Shown: positions 1 to 11,960, counted from the first letter of the stretch. The stretch is DNA of 64,000 bases from Tachypleus tridentatus (GCF_004210375.1 NC_134830.1:67620326-67684325); one strand, 5' to 3'. Notes: generated by a model from the letters alone, not told the origin. Translations and numbers: made by a program.

Positions 1-49
1 TAGGGGTCATGGATGCGTCACAACACTAATGATTCAAAAATTGCTAAAG

Positions 50-155
50 ATTAAGAAGTGGGTGATGCTCGCTAGGTACATTCTTTCTAGTCTATGAGTT
101 AAAATTTGGGACAACTATCCATAGTTAGCCTTCGTGCAGCGTTGCGCGAAAATTC
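50..155 (+). mobile_element. SINE-A fragment, degenerate
   Basis: Resembles the 3' half of SINE-A from the GGTGATGACTAGCTG-like part to the GCGCGAAAATTC end. Confidence 0.6.
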
Positions 156-474
156 TGAAAGAAAGAGTTTAAAAGAAGACCCCCTTCTACCTCAGAATCG
201 CTGAAGAAAGCAACGAACTCACCTTTGTGATAACACCTCAAATTTTCTAGCAGATATTCAGGAAATCATTGAAACTTCTCAACTAGCCTGAGTATCTGGG
301 TCTGTATACATTTAACGAACACTCTAACAGAGATTAATGTATGTAACAAGCTTTTGGTATTACAGCATCTCTATAAAACCTGTTAACATAACTTGATCGC
401 ACGTGTTAGCACTTAGATGTTTTGGATTTTTTTAAACCTAATATACATTATCTTAACCATAAAATAGTGTGTGT

Positions 475-586
475 GTTTGCTTATAACAAAGCCACATCGG
501 GCTATCTGCTGAATCCACTGAGGGGAATCGAGCCCCTGATTTTGGCGTTGTAAATCCGTAGACTTACCGCTGTACCAGAGGGAAAA
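475..586 (-). mobile_element. SINE-B copy
   Basis: Contains, on the minus strand, a tRNA-like head (ctggtacagcggtaagtcta type, AATCAGGGGCTCGATTCCCC as B box) and the tail CAGATAGCCCGATGTGGCTT then TG. Confidence 0.85.
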
Positions 587-1556
587 CATTAAAAAATAAG
601 ACTAATTTATTTTTGAAAGTTATACTTCTTACCGAAGGATATTTAATTCGATTGTAGCATGTTCGTGGATGAGCATAGTTTGCAGTTTGTCCACAAATAT
701 CAATATATAGAATTACAATGGTGGATGCAAGATTCAATGTCATTTAAAAGATGGTAAGTCTGGTTCAAATCACTTTCGTCATTTTCGGACTTACTTCAAA
801 CTAAAAAAGAAAGAATGATAAAATTCTGTCCATTAACAGGAGAGATACAGACAGATTGGAGTATAATCGACAACAACATTTGCTTTGGATGTTGTTCGCT
901 CATCTAAAAGGATCAAAGGGCTCAACCTGTGCCCCAATAACTTTCTTCACACTGTTAAACCACTTCTATTACTTGTATAATTAGAACAACACAACCAGGG
1001 TCAAGTACTTTGTGTACGTTTGTTTGTGTTTTTCAATTTAGAAAAATGGGCCATTATCAGTCAAACAAAATCACTCATATCAGTTATTCATTGTCCACAG
1101 TTTGCACTCTTAAGTAGAAATGATGCCGTGTTTGCTGGTTTACATTTGAATCGAGCAGGTTTTGAACTACTTTTCAGCTGTCTTATGGCAGAATTTTAAA
1201 TGCCTTTTGTACTCTACGATTGGAGATGTTATGACAACCACTGCTGAAAGAAGCAAATAAACGAGTCACGTGTTGCACTTTATAGGCCTATTTATCCGTA
1301 CTTTCCGTATTTCGAAAGTGGTTGGCATTCACTTTTTGATGCGTGTGTGGCAAACAAAATCCTTTTCGTTTGTCATTACTAGTGGACTCTAATGATGGGG
1401 TAAGAAACATTATTCGTTAAATAGCTAATAATGCCCTGAAAGTGGTCTGGTAGTTAGCTTACCTGAACTTTAAGCCTGACAGTTCATGATTTGTGGCCTG
1501 TTGCCGCAAAGAAATTGCTCCAAATTTTAGGGTTGTGAATAAGCTATAAGAATGAC
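587..1556. other. Intergenic, nothing recognised
   Basis: No coding frame, tRNA or clear repeat recognised. Confidence 0.5.
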
Positions 1557-1665
1557 GACAAACTCCACTATTCGGTTAGGGAGGAGTAACTCAAGGGTTG
1601 TTTTCAAGTTGCTTTTTCTCTAGTTTATCAATTCAACATTAGGGACGACTATTCGCAGCTATTTA
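1557..1665 (+). mobile_element. SINE-A fragment, very degenerate
   Basis: Weak match to CCACTATTCG...GAGTAGC and AACATTAGGGACG...GC of SINE-A. Confidence 0.4.
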
Positions 1666-1908
1666 AAACTAAACAGGAAATGATAAGCTAAATTTACACA
1701 CACTGTTATGTTCACTTACAAGTTGGGGGTTTACTTACTCTTACCAACTGTTTTGTAGACAAATCACGACATGAGCACATCTCCAATCAATCACTAGATA
1801 CCTCGTATAATCAATCTATTTTTGAATATACTAATAAACAGTGTTTTGCAAATTTATATGGTAGGATGTGTCTTAGTAAAGTGATTTAGTATAAATAAAA
1901 TTTTGTTT

Positions 1909-2167
1909 ATTTGTTTTAATTCCGCACAAAGCTACATGAGAGCTCTCTGCTCTAGCTGTCCCTAATTTAGCAGTGTAAGATTAGATGAAATGCAATTAGT
2001 CATCATCACCCATCACCAACTCTTTCAACAACGAATAATGGAAATAACCGTCATATTATAACGCCCCCATGGCTGGAAGAGTAAGCATGTTTGATGTGAT
2101 AAGGACTCGAACCCGAGACCCTGAGATTACAAGTCGCGCGTTTTAACCACCTGAACATACCGGGCCC
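1909..2167 (-). mobile_element. SINE-A copy
   Basis: Near full length: GGGCCCGGTATG head, B-box-like GGGTTCGAGTCC, and tail ending GCTTTGTGCGGAATT. Diverged. Confidence 0.85.
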
Positions 2168-3300
2168 GATGAAAGTAAGAAAACATGCTTTTGGTTTTTT
2201 GTGTTTAATGTTTTCTTGTCTACATACCCATACATCTATCAATGTTTCATTGTTACAAATGATTCACCATAAATTGATAAATTTCTAAAACTTTCATGAG
2301 TTTCGTTTTGTTAGTTTTTTCAAGATTTTAACACCTTTAATCTCTAAATAAATAACAATTCCCTCTTGCAGAATAAAGGATGATAAAACTTTCTTCGAGT
2401 GCCCCAGATGTTTACTTCTCGTCAACCTACATTTCAATGCCGACCGTCGATTGGTCTCCATGTAAATTTCTACCAGGTATTTAGGTTCCGTCTAGTTTAT
2501 CACTTCTAAATTAGGGTTAGGTATCGCAGAAAGCCCTAGAAAGTTAATAAACAAACAAACAGAGTTTAACGCATGTAAAAGAGAAACTTGGAGTTATAAA
2601 CTTTACCCACTTGTTAAAATAACACAAACAATGAACATAAGTCCGTAAGGATATCACTCTTGGTGTTTGCATGATACATTTATAAGCAAGTATATTTATA
2701 TATGTATAACGTGATCAAAACAAGGCTATGATACCCCATTCTCGTCTAGTGATAACAAGTAGTTGTTTTGTATAGGGGATAAACTGAATAAAGGTCTCTG
2801 ATGCAGTAATAACGAGTACATTATTTCTATATAAAATTTCACCTTTAACATCATAAGTATAGGTAAAAAAACTCAAATGTAGTGATACAAATATCTGATT
2901 TGCGTATAGGAGTTTACAGTTAACATGTTAAACACAGATGATGATAAATTACAAAAAGTTAGTTTATCCATAGAAATTTGCTCCTCGTGTAATAGTAGAG
3001 ATGAAGATGTGTGCCATATATATATAAATGCGTGCTTGAAGAGGCTGATTTACACTGCATTTTCATTCTTATTATAATACTAATCACAAGAAGAGAAGCG
3101 GGGAAAATGTATGCGTAAATACTTTGACTTTGTGATGTATTTTACCAGTTCGTTAAGATCTAAGAGAATGTTAACTGTCATTCTCTAGAAGACGTGAAGA
3201 CAACTACTTTGTTGTGTGTTTACTCTTTATCAGTATTCAATATCATAGATAGTTGCTACTATACAATACATAAATTGTTTGTTATACAAGAGGAAAAAGC
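2168..3300. other. Intergenic, possible weak SINE-A remnant near 2490-2560
   Basis: Only a faint SINE-A-like stretch (TAAATTAGGG then GCAGAAAGCC) is visible; otherwise nothing. Confidence 0.45.
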
Positions 3301-3420
3301 TCCCCACTGACACAGCGGTATGTTTGTGGACTTATAACGCTAAAAACCGGATTTTGATACTTGTGGTGGACAGAGCACAGATGGCTCATTGTGTAGCTTT
3401 GTGTCTAAGTGCTTGTTTGT
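3301..3420 (+). mobile_element. SINE-C copy
   Basis: Head CCCCACTGACACAGCGGTAT, then ATGTTTGTGGACTTATAACG, GGTGGACAGAGCACAGATGG and tail GTGTAGCTTTGTG. Confidence 0.85.
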
Positions 3421-3882
3421 GAGTTACATCGTTAATTATTGATTATTTTTTAATTAATAGTAAGATTTTTTATGGCCATCTGCCCCGTTCCTGATTTTGA
3501 ACTATTTACTAGTCAGCAGCGTCTTACTAACGCCAGCAATGGTAAAGGAGTGGCTTTCATTCTTGTAAGGTGTTCACAGCTTGAAGTGCTGGACATGAAA
3601 TATATAGAGAACATCGAACAAAAAAAGTTATTACATTCAAATAAATACTATAATTACTTTTTATTTTTGGCTTCTCGTTCCAGAACGTCCGATTTTGAAA
3701 CCCCTGTAACTCGGATAATTTTTCTTGTAGGACTACAGCAGTAAACTTGATAAAAATAAGATTTTAAAATAATAAGTATATAAAAAGATCGACAAGAAAA
3801 TTCCCAAATAAGTTAAATGTTTTTTACCTGAAGCTCCTTCGTATAAAACCAACTGTTAATGAAAAAAATAATCGCGTTTACT

Positions 3883-4131
3883 AACTGTTATGACTCTAAT
3901 CTGAGGGTCGCGGGTTCGAGTCCCCGTCACACCAAACATGCTCGCCCTTTCAGCCGTGGGGGCGTTAAAATATTGTGGTCAATCTCACTATTCATTCATG
4001 AAAGAGTAGCCCAAGAATTGGATGTGGGTGGTGATGACTAGCTGACTTCCTTCTAGTCTGATGCTGCTAAATTAGGGATGGTTAGCGCAGATAGCCCTCG
4101 AGTAGCTTTGCGCGAAATTCCAAAAAAGTAA
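3883..4131 (+). mobile_element. SINE-A copy
   Basis: GAGGGTCGCGGGTTCGAGTC (B box), AACATGCTCGCCCTTTCAGC, GGTGGTGATGACTAGCTG and CAGATAGCCCTCGAGTAGC. The head is altered. Confidence 0.9.
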
Positions 4132-4582
4132 AAAAAAATTCCAAAAAAGTGAATAAATGAATTTTTTTGACTATATATATAATTATATTAGCAATCCTAG
4201 TCGAATAAACATTCTATGAACATATAACAAACAAATATAACGTACTGAACCTGTGTATAGTAGTTTTTGTTGACTTCCACATTTTCAGTTTTATTTCAGT
4301 ATTTATATTATTTTCACTGCTTTAATAATTTTCAGCTTTCACCTTCTTATTTTCACCTATTTTTATGAGGTAATATCGATACGGTTCTTGCGCTTTATAT
4401 ACACACTTCTCATAATAAATGTGATGAACAGCAGTCGTACGTTTTATTTTCTTTTTTTAAGAGAAAAATTAGAAAGGAGACATTATTAATTTTAAACTAT
4501 ATTTAACGTAATGTGTTGCGAATTGTTTCTGTAATGACTTTGCGCCTAATTTTATGACATTGTTTTTACAATATATGTTTGG

Positions 4583-4905
4583 TTGTTTGTGGGTAAGCAC
4601 AAACCTACACAAAGTATTGTCTATGCTCTGCTCAACACGGGTATCGAATCCAAGTTTCTAGCGTTGTTTCTTGTTTGTTTTTTTATAATATAAAATTCTA
4701 AATAATTTGTTTGTGTTTAAGATACATTTTCTGCCTACCAGGGGTATCGAGCCCCGATTTTTAACGTATGAGCCTTCATTATTATCTCATAGCCACTGAG
4801 AGTTAGGCATTTTGAATGGTTTGTTGCTAAGCGCAAAAATACATAATTGGCTTTTTGTACCGTGCTCACCAGGACTATAAGTTTTCAGACCTGCTGCTGA
4901 GCCCT
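4583..4905 (-). mobile_element. Cluster of SINE-C/B fragments, degenerate
   Basis: Three partial units (4583-4668, 4728-4790, 4820-4905) show minus-strand SINE-C/B pieces such as CGATACCCGTG-like and AGCACA-like segments. Borders approximate. Confidence 0.5.
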
Positions 4906-6398
4906 TAGAGGGGGTATTTAATGATGAAATGTCTTTTGTTCAAATTTAATTTCAACTTGAAATAAAGTGCTGATATAAAAACAGAGTGACAGTAAAATGT
5001 AACTGTAAATTTGGTCAGAAGACAAAATTCATATTTAATATACAAAGTTTACCTAATGTTCAAAAACGAAATAAAAAGAAACAAATTTAGACCACTTCCT
5101 TTTCTAAATTTGTATACATGTCTAAAGCAATAATATATATGTATAATTATAAAATAAACCATGTTCTAAGCCCATTTAAGGTAATCTACAAGCTGTAAAA
5201 CTAGCACATGATGTATATATCCTACGTCATTACGCAAACAGACACACTCTGAAAACGGTGCTGACTTCACGTGTCCAGTAATCTGGTACTGATGAATGAA
5301 ATTGGATAAATTTCTAGAATGTATAAATATGTTAGGATTTTTTGTCAGTTTTGATTCATCTTTACACGTTATCCTTTCATGCTCGCCAGAAAGCTATTAA
5401 TACAAATGCGTTTCTAATAATGAATGAAAAAACACATAACCACTTTTTAGCAAACTTTTATCCAAAATGCCTGATAGATATTTGAAAACAATAATAAACA
5501 AAAGTAATTCAAAAGGGATAAATATAAAATATTTGTATTTTGTAGTTAGGGGAAAGCTGTTAAAACTATCTGTTGCAGTTCTTAATTTTGTTATCGTTAA
5601 GCGAAAGGCTACACCCACTGAAATCCAGTTTCTAACAGTATTAGTCCGCTGTGCCACTGAAAGATCCCTAAATTTGAATTAATGAATAGAGTTAATGGAA
5701 TTATTCAATAGCTCCTTACTACCGTAAATACCCACAGTCCATGCTAAGAGACTGAGTGTCACGCTTATTATACACTAAAACCTTAAAATACAGGGCATAT
5801 TTTCTGGTATCGTAGGGATTCGAAATGGTTTTGCTAACTTGAAAATTTAGAGTTCAACCATGTCTAGTGTGCAAAACAAACGTTTACAAAAATTTAATTT
5901 AAAACATATAAATGTCCGTTTAACATCAGCTCTATAATATTGAACGACGATTTCAAATGAGATATTTGATAGCGATTCCGTAAAATAATTCACATTGTTA
6001 GATTCATATAATTTCATACATAAAATATACAAACGTTCCTCGTCAGATTCTGTAGTTTTCCGATTAATAAGCGTTAATCACAATTATAACTTCCGAGGCC
6101 TATGGCACACTGACTGTAGCTTAATAATAATAATTGTCCCTTGATGCGTCAGTTTTATATACCCAATCATGCGATATTCTCGAAATTTCAACAATGTTCG
6201 AAAACGCTAACGCGTTTTCGTAAAACTAATATTAATAATCTTCTACAAATTTCGAGAACAGGCGGGACTTGCACAATACACATCCAGCAATATATGTCTG
6301 TATCAAACTGAAACAGACGTAGCTATATTAAAATAACAGTAAATCCATTACATCGTACTCTAAATGTATTATAGAATCGGGTGCTTTTGACATGCCAC
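4906..6398. other. Intergenic, nothing recognised
   Basis: The overlapping opposite-strand frames at 5397-5682 look like chance frames in AT-rich DNA. Confidence 0.5.
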
Positions 6399-6515
6399 CT
6401 GCCCCTAGTGGCACAGTGGTATGTCTCTGGATTTACACCTCTAGAAAGTGGGTTTCGATACTTGTGGTGGGCAGAGGACAATGAATCCTTTGTGTAGTTT
6501 TCTGCTTAATAAGAA
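6399..6515 (+). mobile_element. SINE-C copy
   Basis: CCCCTAGTGGCACAGTGGTA head, GTGGGTTTCGATACTTGTGG as B box, and tail TTGTGTAGTTTTCTGCTTAA. Confidence 0.85.
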
Positions 6516-7047
6516 ACAAAAAAACATGACAGCTTTACGACGGAGCTTTCTCAATGGTAAGCACACTGGAAGGCTATTGTCAAAATGCGTAATCGTTAGA
6601 TAAAGTATGATTAAACATGATGACAAACTGTAATGATAGGGTGTAGCTCCAAAATCTTGTTAATATACACACTGAGTTTTTATACCGCAGTGAAGGAATA
6701 GTTTCTCTATAATATAAGTAAACTGAAGGACAAGTTGAAAAGTAATTTTCCCGATTTTTCGTTTTGGCGTTTAAAATGCAAGATACATAAAATATTGTGA
6801 ACCATAGGAAACTACTTCTTTACATCATAAATTTACTTTGTCTTTCAATCCATCTAAATATTTTCATGCCTTAGAAACTGTAAAGTCGATAAACTAAGAT
6901 CATAATTTACTTTTTCAATATTTCAAAACAACTAACAACTCCGTTCAGAAAAAGAATAAGTAAATCCAACAGAGCAACACTGTTTAACTTATGACCGTAT
7001 ATTAATGAACACGTAAAAAAGTAGTAGTAAAAATGAGAAAACTCAGA
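6516..7047. other. Intergenic, nothing recognised
   Basis: AT-rich, no feature recognised. Confidence 0.5.
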
Positions 7048-7146
7048 ATATATAGCTCTGAGAAGTGGAAGGTAAAATAAATATATAGCTCTGAGAAGTG
7101 GAAGGTAAAATAAATATATAGCTCTGAGAAGTGGATGGTAAAATAA
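7048..7146 (+). repeat. 33-bp minisatellite, three copies
   Basis: Unit ATATATAGCTCTGAGAAGTG then GAAGGTAAAATAA, at 7048-7080, 7081-7113 and 7114-7146; the third differs by one base. Because 33 is divisible by 3 it keeps a chance open frame on the minus strand. Confidence 0.97.
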
Positions 7147-7717
7147 ATATGTAGGTGATGTTGTAATTTCCCTAGAAGTAACTTATTAATTTCTGCGCTT
7201 TCCAACACATTATACATTGAATTAAAATAGTAAAACGGCACACTTTATTACATATCCATGTATGGATTGTGTTAAAAAGAGAATTTTTAGAATGCGAGAA
7301 TCGACTGGAAATATGCATTGAACTTTAGGTCATATGGATCTGGGAGGTTCAACTTTATTTAGAACTGTTCTTCTGTCCAGCACTTGATGGGTATTTCCTG
7401 TATAATATTAATAGAATTACTACAAGAGGGTCAGAGCTTGACTAGTCCACGCTTTCACTTTGACACATTTCAGGACCGCGTTCGTGTAGATGGTTATGAT
7501 AATGTTAAATACACTTTTGCTTCATTATTTGTGTAAAGACTATATTTCGTGAACAGTTCGAGATGCATTTTTCACATTTTTTATCAGTTCTAAGTTTCAA
7601 CGAGAGCATTCACACGTATAAATCATTTTTAATACTTTCACTAGAAAGAGGAGGCTAGTCCACAGAGCCCACTGCAAATTCCTGGCTATACTTTCCTTCT
7701 GAATACACATTAGTTTG

Positions 7718-7865
7718 TTGGATTTCGTGCAAAGCTGTACGAGAGCTATTTATACTAGCCACCCTTAATTTTGTAAGCGATAAGTTAGAGAGAAGGCACT
7801 TCTCTACCTACTCAACATCACCTGCTGCCAACTCTTATTAATTTGAATAACGGGATTTGATTTTC
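7718..7865 (-). mobile_element. SINE-A fragment, degenerate
   Basis: Minus-strand match to the tail (TTTCGTGCAAAGCTG) and the CCAACTCTT...AACGGGATT middle; the head is lost. Confidence 0.65.
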
Positions 7866-8018
7866 ACTCTTAAATTGGACCCACGGATCCAAAACTACGT
7901 TGAGCTACTTTTGCTTTTGGCGATAAATGGACACGGTCCACGGAATCGCAGCTCCATGGTTAAACATATTAGCCACTCGGCTGCGCTCAGTCCACACGTA
8001 CATTTGTTCGCTTGTTGT

Positions 8019-8128
8019 TGAACATAAAACTAGCTACACAATGGATTACCTGTGCTGCACCTGCCACGGATATCTGAATCAGATTGTGACGTTATAAGCC
8101 TCGTCACTAACCGCTGAACCACTGGGAA
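8019..8128 (-). mobile_element. SINE-C copy, degenerate
   Basis: Minus strand: CCAGTGGTTCAGCGGTTAGT head and tail CACAGGTAATCCATTGTGTA then GCTAG. Confidence 0.7.
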
Positions 8129-8295
8129 GGCCCATAAGTGTACGTAACCAAGTCACTTTAATTCACTATATGTATTATTTTGTTATTCCAACAAGGAAGT
8201 ACACAAAATGTCGAGAAATATGACAAGATATTAAATTTTAGACACTCGAAAAAGTCTGAACAGCTATATATTTCAATTACACTCTTTAGAAAACA

Positions 8296-8565
8296 GGCCT
8301 GGCATGGCCAAGCGCGTAAGGCGTGCGACTCATAATCCGAGGGTCGCGGGTTCGCGCCCGCATCGCGCTAAACATACTCGCCTTCCCAGCCGTGGGGATG
8401 TATAATGTAACGGTCAATCCCATTATTCGTTGGTAAAAGAGTAGCCCAAGAATTGGCGGTGGGTGGTGATGACTAGCTGCCTTCCTCTAGTCTTACACTA
8501 CTAAATTAGGGACGGCTAGCACAGATAACCCTCGTGTAGCTTTGTGCGAAATTCCAAAACAAACC
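8296..8565 (+). mobile_element. SINE-A copy, near full length (reference for the family here)
   Basis: A tRNA-derived head (GGCCTGGCATGGCCAAGCGC) carries an A-box-like TGGCCAAGCGCG and a B-box-like GGTTCGCGCCC, as expected for a Pol III promoter. It is followed by the conserved body (GGTGGGTGGTGATGACTAGC) and the tail CAGATAACCCTCGTGTAGCT then TTGTGCGAAATTC. Not a functional tRNA. Confidence 0.93.
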
Positions 8566-8761
8566 TTTAGAAAACAAATGTAGTATTATTCATAGTTTAT
8601 TTACTCTCATATTTTCTTCCATTACAGAAACGCCTAATAGTGTTGGAAAGTGGAGATGTAAAAAAAATGCTGATCATTCTAAAATAATTGTTAACAACAG
8701 TGTTGGTAAATTAACCAGAAATAAGTATAGGGAGCGCGTAAGCTAGCTGCTCTATATGTTG

Positions 8762-8993
8762 TGTTTGTTTGTTTTGGATTTCTCGCAAAGCTACACGAGG
8801 GTTATCTGTCCCTAATTTAGCAGTGTAAGATTAAAGGAAAGGCAGCTAGTCATTACCACCCACCGCCAACTCTTGGGCTACTTTTTACCAACGAATAGTA
8901 GGATTAACCGTCACATTATAACGCCACCACGGCTGAAAGGGGTGTGTATGTTTGGTTTGAAGGGGATTAGAACCCGCGACCCTTGACTTATGG
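8762..8993 (-). mobile_element. SINE-A copy, head truncated
   Basis: Minus strand, from the AAAC-repeat tail to GGGTCGCGGGTTCTAATCCC. The head end is replaced by other sequence, and part of it lies in the 180-bp tandem duplication. Confidence 0.9.
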
Positions 8994-9291
8994 TGTAGCC
9001 ACACGGCTGTAACATAAGTTCCAACATTCTCTTTATAAACCTAGCTAAATAAGACACACATACTAAAATATTCGAACCTACGAACAAGCGATAAATTTGC
9101 TACCACTTTTCGCTGAAAGGGGTGAGTATGTTTGGTTTGAAGGGGATTAGAACCCGCGACCCTTGACTTATGGTGTAGCCACACGGCTGTAACATAAGTT
9201 CCAACATTCTCTTTATAAACCTAGCTAAATAAGACACACATACTAAAATATTCGAACCTACGAAGAAGCGATAAATTTGCTACCACTTTTC
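8932..9291 (+). repeat. Tandem duplication, two 180-bp units
   Basis: 8932-9111 and 9112-9291 are identical except for about two single-base differences. Each unit starts inside the SINE-A (GCTGAAAGGGGTG) and ends in unique sequence (ACCACTTTTCG). Confidence 0.97.
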
Positions 9292-10317
9292 GCAGAGTCA
9301 TGCACACATTATAACAAATAAGGCTGGTGAGCTGAACTGCCATTGGGAAAAAGGCGAAAGTTTCGCGAGGATTACATCTAAGCGATAAGTAGAACCACGC
9401 ACTGATACAGAAACTGGCGTTTACTTGGACTTTTTTGGTAACGAAAATAAACGGTTAAAAAAAACATAATTTTTCGTAGGTTTATTGTCGAAGATATGGG
9501 TGTGGCTCAGTTTTAATTGAAGGGTGTGTAATATTCACACTGTCTTGTACTTGGAGATCTGAACAAACATGTCCTTTTAAACGTAACAGCTCAGTTTCAG
9601 TTAGTTAAATCATTTTGTCCAAAATACTTTATCCGGCACTAAATATGCGAAATAATTTGATTTACTTACTAATGCTTCTGCCTTTGAGTGTTACTCGTAT
9701 GTTTTAAAGTCGCTTTCACACCTGCTATTCAAGTTTTTCACTGAATTCGTTCTAGCTCTTTGCATATATTCAGATAATTCTATGTTTACTAACCTCAAAG
9801 CTAGAGGTTTTCTTTGGAAACAATTATGCCAGTGTAGAAAGGTTATCTATAAAATAAAGGCAAGTGAATCACTGAAAAGCAGAATGGTATTTTTTTTATT
9901 CTTAAGCCAACTAGCTTATTAAACTCTCATTAGATTAACCATTACATTACTTAGAAGATTCATAGAATGTACGTCCATACGTCTCAGAGATTCATTTTTA
10001 AAAAAACGTGTATCTTAAAACGACTTTTAGTTTTTCCTGGAAGACAGTTTTTTTAACCCGATTCAAATTGCACGTAATATCATTCTTTTACATTTAATCT
10101 TAGCTCGTTACGCCTGGATACATGTGGTGATCACATTATAAATATTATTTTTTCTAAATGTGAAGTAGCTTTATTATAAACAGATAAAAACATTTTACAA
10201 AACGCACACTAATATCATGATGGCGAGGATATAACTGAAACGTCTCCTGTAGTCTCGTACCCACGTACACTCTCGTTCCAAAATTATGTGCCCAACAATG
10301 GCCAGCTACAAATTATC
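9292..10317. other. Intergenic, nothing recognised
   Basis: No SINE or coding signal seen. Confidence 0.5.
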
Positions 10318-10415
10318 TTTGTTAACCTGAAGATGACCTAAGAAATTCGAAATATTGTTCTGTACTTTAATTAAAGTTTTAATACCAATACCAGCCGTCT
10401 TTAGAATACACACTC
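10318..10415 (+). repeat. Dispersed repeat related to the 18-kb palindrome; hammerhead-like motif
   Basis: Contains CTGAAGA (10327-10333) and CGAAA (10348-10352), spaced as in hammerhead cores, then TTCTGTACTT...TTAATACCAATACCAGCCGT. The second part matches one arm of the palindrome at 17988-18091. Possibly the end of a Penelope-like element; weak evidence. Confidence 0.4.
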
Positions 10416-10749
10416 ATTTTGTTCAGCGAAGTGTTCTCAAAACAGATATTTATTTCTATTACTTTTGGACAACAATCCAGTGTGATCTAAATTACACAGG
10501 TACTTAATATATCGACAAATCCTAAATCGTTTTTGAGTTTGAAATGTGAGGTCACAGGTTGCATATTTTTTCAAAGTCAAATAATCACAGATTCCAATTA
10601 CAGGTAGGTAGAAATAACATATCATATCTTCGTTTGGTCCATATCCAACAGAACTTTCATTTAATAGTGGGAAGTATCAGACAGGCTGAATTTTGGAATT
10701 GTTTACCTCCAGCGTTACTTATAAACAGTACAAAATTGTTTGTTTTTTT

Positions 10750-10861
10750 GTAGCTAGCACAAAGCTGCACAATGGGCTACCTGTGTTCTGCTCAATACGG
10801 GTATAGAAACCCGATTTCTACTGTCGAAAGTCAGCAGACAAACAGTTGTTCCGCTGTGGGT
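10750..10861 (-). mobile_element. SINE-C copy
   Basis: Minus strand: CCCACAGCGGAACAACTGTT head, GGGTTTCTATACCCG B box, tail CCCATTGTGCAGCTTTGTGC. Confidence 0.85.
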
Positions 10862-11263
10862 TCAGCGCTGAAAGAAATTCAAAACTATGCCTTAGCTGAC
10901 TAAACAAGGAAGCTAATTAGACCTAAAAAGTGCGGTGAACATCAAATGAGAATTAATATTTACCTTCATAATCATCAAAGATTAGCATCATTTAATGAAG
11001 CACGTAACTTGATTTGACACAATCTCGAAGCTTTTGAAACTTAAATGTGAAAAAGAAAATTTTTTACTCAATATATCACTTCAATGAGTATGTAGCCTCT
11101 GTTCAAATATTTTTTCTCAAGTCTTTCAAAATCAATTTAAAAAGTATAAACTATTTAGTATGTAAATGAAACATCTATTATTTTTGGTAAAATGAACAGA
11201 AAATATTAGAGTTCTCTTAATGTTATAAAAATCTAAGGATTTTTATTTTTTTACTTGTTATTG
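10862..11263. other. Intergenic, nothing recognised
   Basis: AT-rich, no feature recognised. Confidence 0.5.
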
Positions 11264-11600
11264 TTTGTTTGTTTTGAATTTCGTGCAAAGTGTTTGTTTT
11301 TCTTATAGCAAAGCCACATCGGGCCATCTGCTCAGCCCACCGAGGGGAATCGAACCCCTGATTTTAGCGTTGTAAATCCGGAGACATACCGCTGTACTAG
11401 CGGGGGACTTCGCACAAAGCTACTCTAGGGCTATTTGTGCTAGCCGTCCCTAATTTAGCAATGTAAGACCAGAGGGAAGGAAGCTAGTCATCACCATCTA
11501 CCGCCAACTCTTGGGCTACTCTTTTATCAACGAATAGTGGGATTGACCGTTACATTATAACGCCCCCATGGCTTGGAGAGCGAGCATGTTTGGTACGACG
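11264..11600 (-). mobile_element. SINE-A copy interrupted by a SINE-B
   Basis: SINE-A tail pieces lie at 11264-11289 and the body from about 11407 to 11600 (tRNA head missing). The interrupting SINE-B is listed separately. Confidence 0.9.
11290..11406 (-). mobile_element. SINE-B copy nested in SINE-A
   Basis: Minus strand: CCCGCTAGTACAGCGGTATG head, AATCAGGGGTTCGATTCCCC, tail AGCAGATGGCCCGATGTGGC. It is flanked by TTCGTGCAAAG and TTCGCACAAAG, an imperfect 11-bp duplication of SINE-A sequence. Confidence 0.88.
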
Positions 11601-11630
11601 AAATTTAATAATCACATGATTGAAAAGCTC

Positions 11631-11747
11631 TTTTTTTGATTAAGCACAAATCTACACGAAAAACTATCTGTGCTCTGCCCACCATGGGTATCGAAACCAG
11701 GTTTATAGTGTCGTAAGTCTGCAGACATACCACTGTTCCAGTGGGGG
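11631..11747 (-). mobile_element. SINE-C copy
   Basis: Minus strand: CCCCCCACTGGAACAGTGGT head, GGTTTCGATACCCATGGTGG, and tail with CAGATAG and TTGTGCTTAATC. It abuts the integrase end of the Gypsy relic. Confidence 0.88.
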
Positions 11748-11761
11748 GTTGAAATATATTT

Positions 11762-11960
11762 CAAGGGAGTAAGAGGAATTTTCTGATCATGTTTTTCCTA
11801 CCAATTGACATGTATGACAAATTTTACAAACGTCTTACCTGATTTGTAGCCAAAATAATTTTCTCATAATATTTGTCCCGCGTCCTATTGATCTACCATT
11901 GGAATTTAATAGGCAGGTTTCAATATTTCAAAATGATATACTTTAGGAACAACAATTTGA
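11762..11960 (-). pseudogene. Integrase zinc-binding remnant of the Gypsy relic
   Basis: The minus strand shows YQIVVPKVYHFEIL (about 11.97-11.92 kb), then KLFWLQIR, a stop, and DVCKICHTCQLVGK. These match the V-V-P-x-x-Y-R-x-E-I-L, FW...D(V) and C-x2-C-x-(L/V)-VGK landmarks at the N-terminus of Gypsy integrases. The catalytic core is absent. Confidence 0.7.

Noticed and set aside
5397-5682. Two overlapping frames on opposite strands
   Set aside because: Mirror-image open frames in AT-rich DNA without motif, start context or neighbours.
8296-8370. A tRNA gene (A and B boxes, cloverleaf-like)
   Set aside because: The same head recurs in many dispersed copies attached to a constant body and tail, so it is a SINE promoter, not a tRNA gene.
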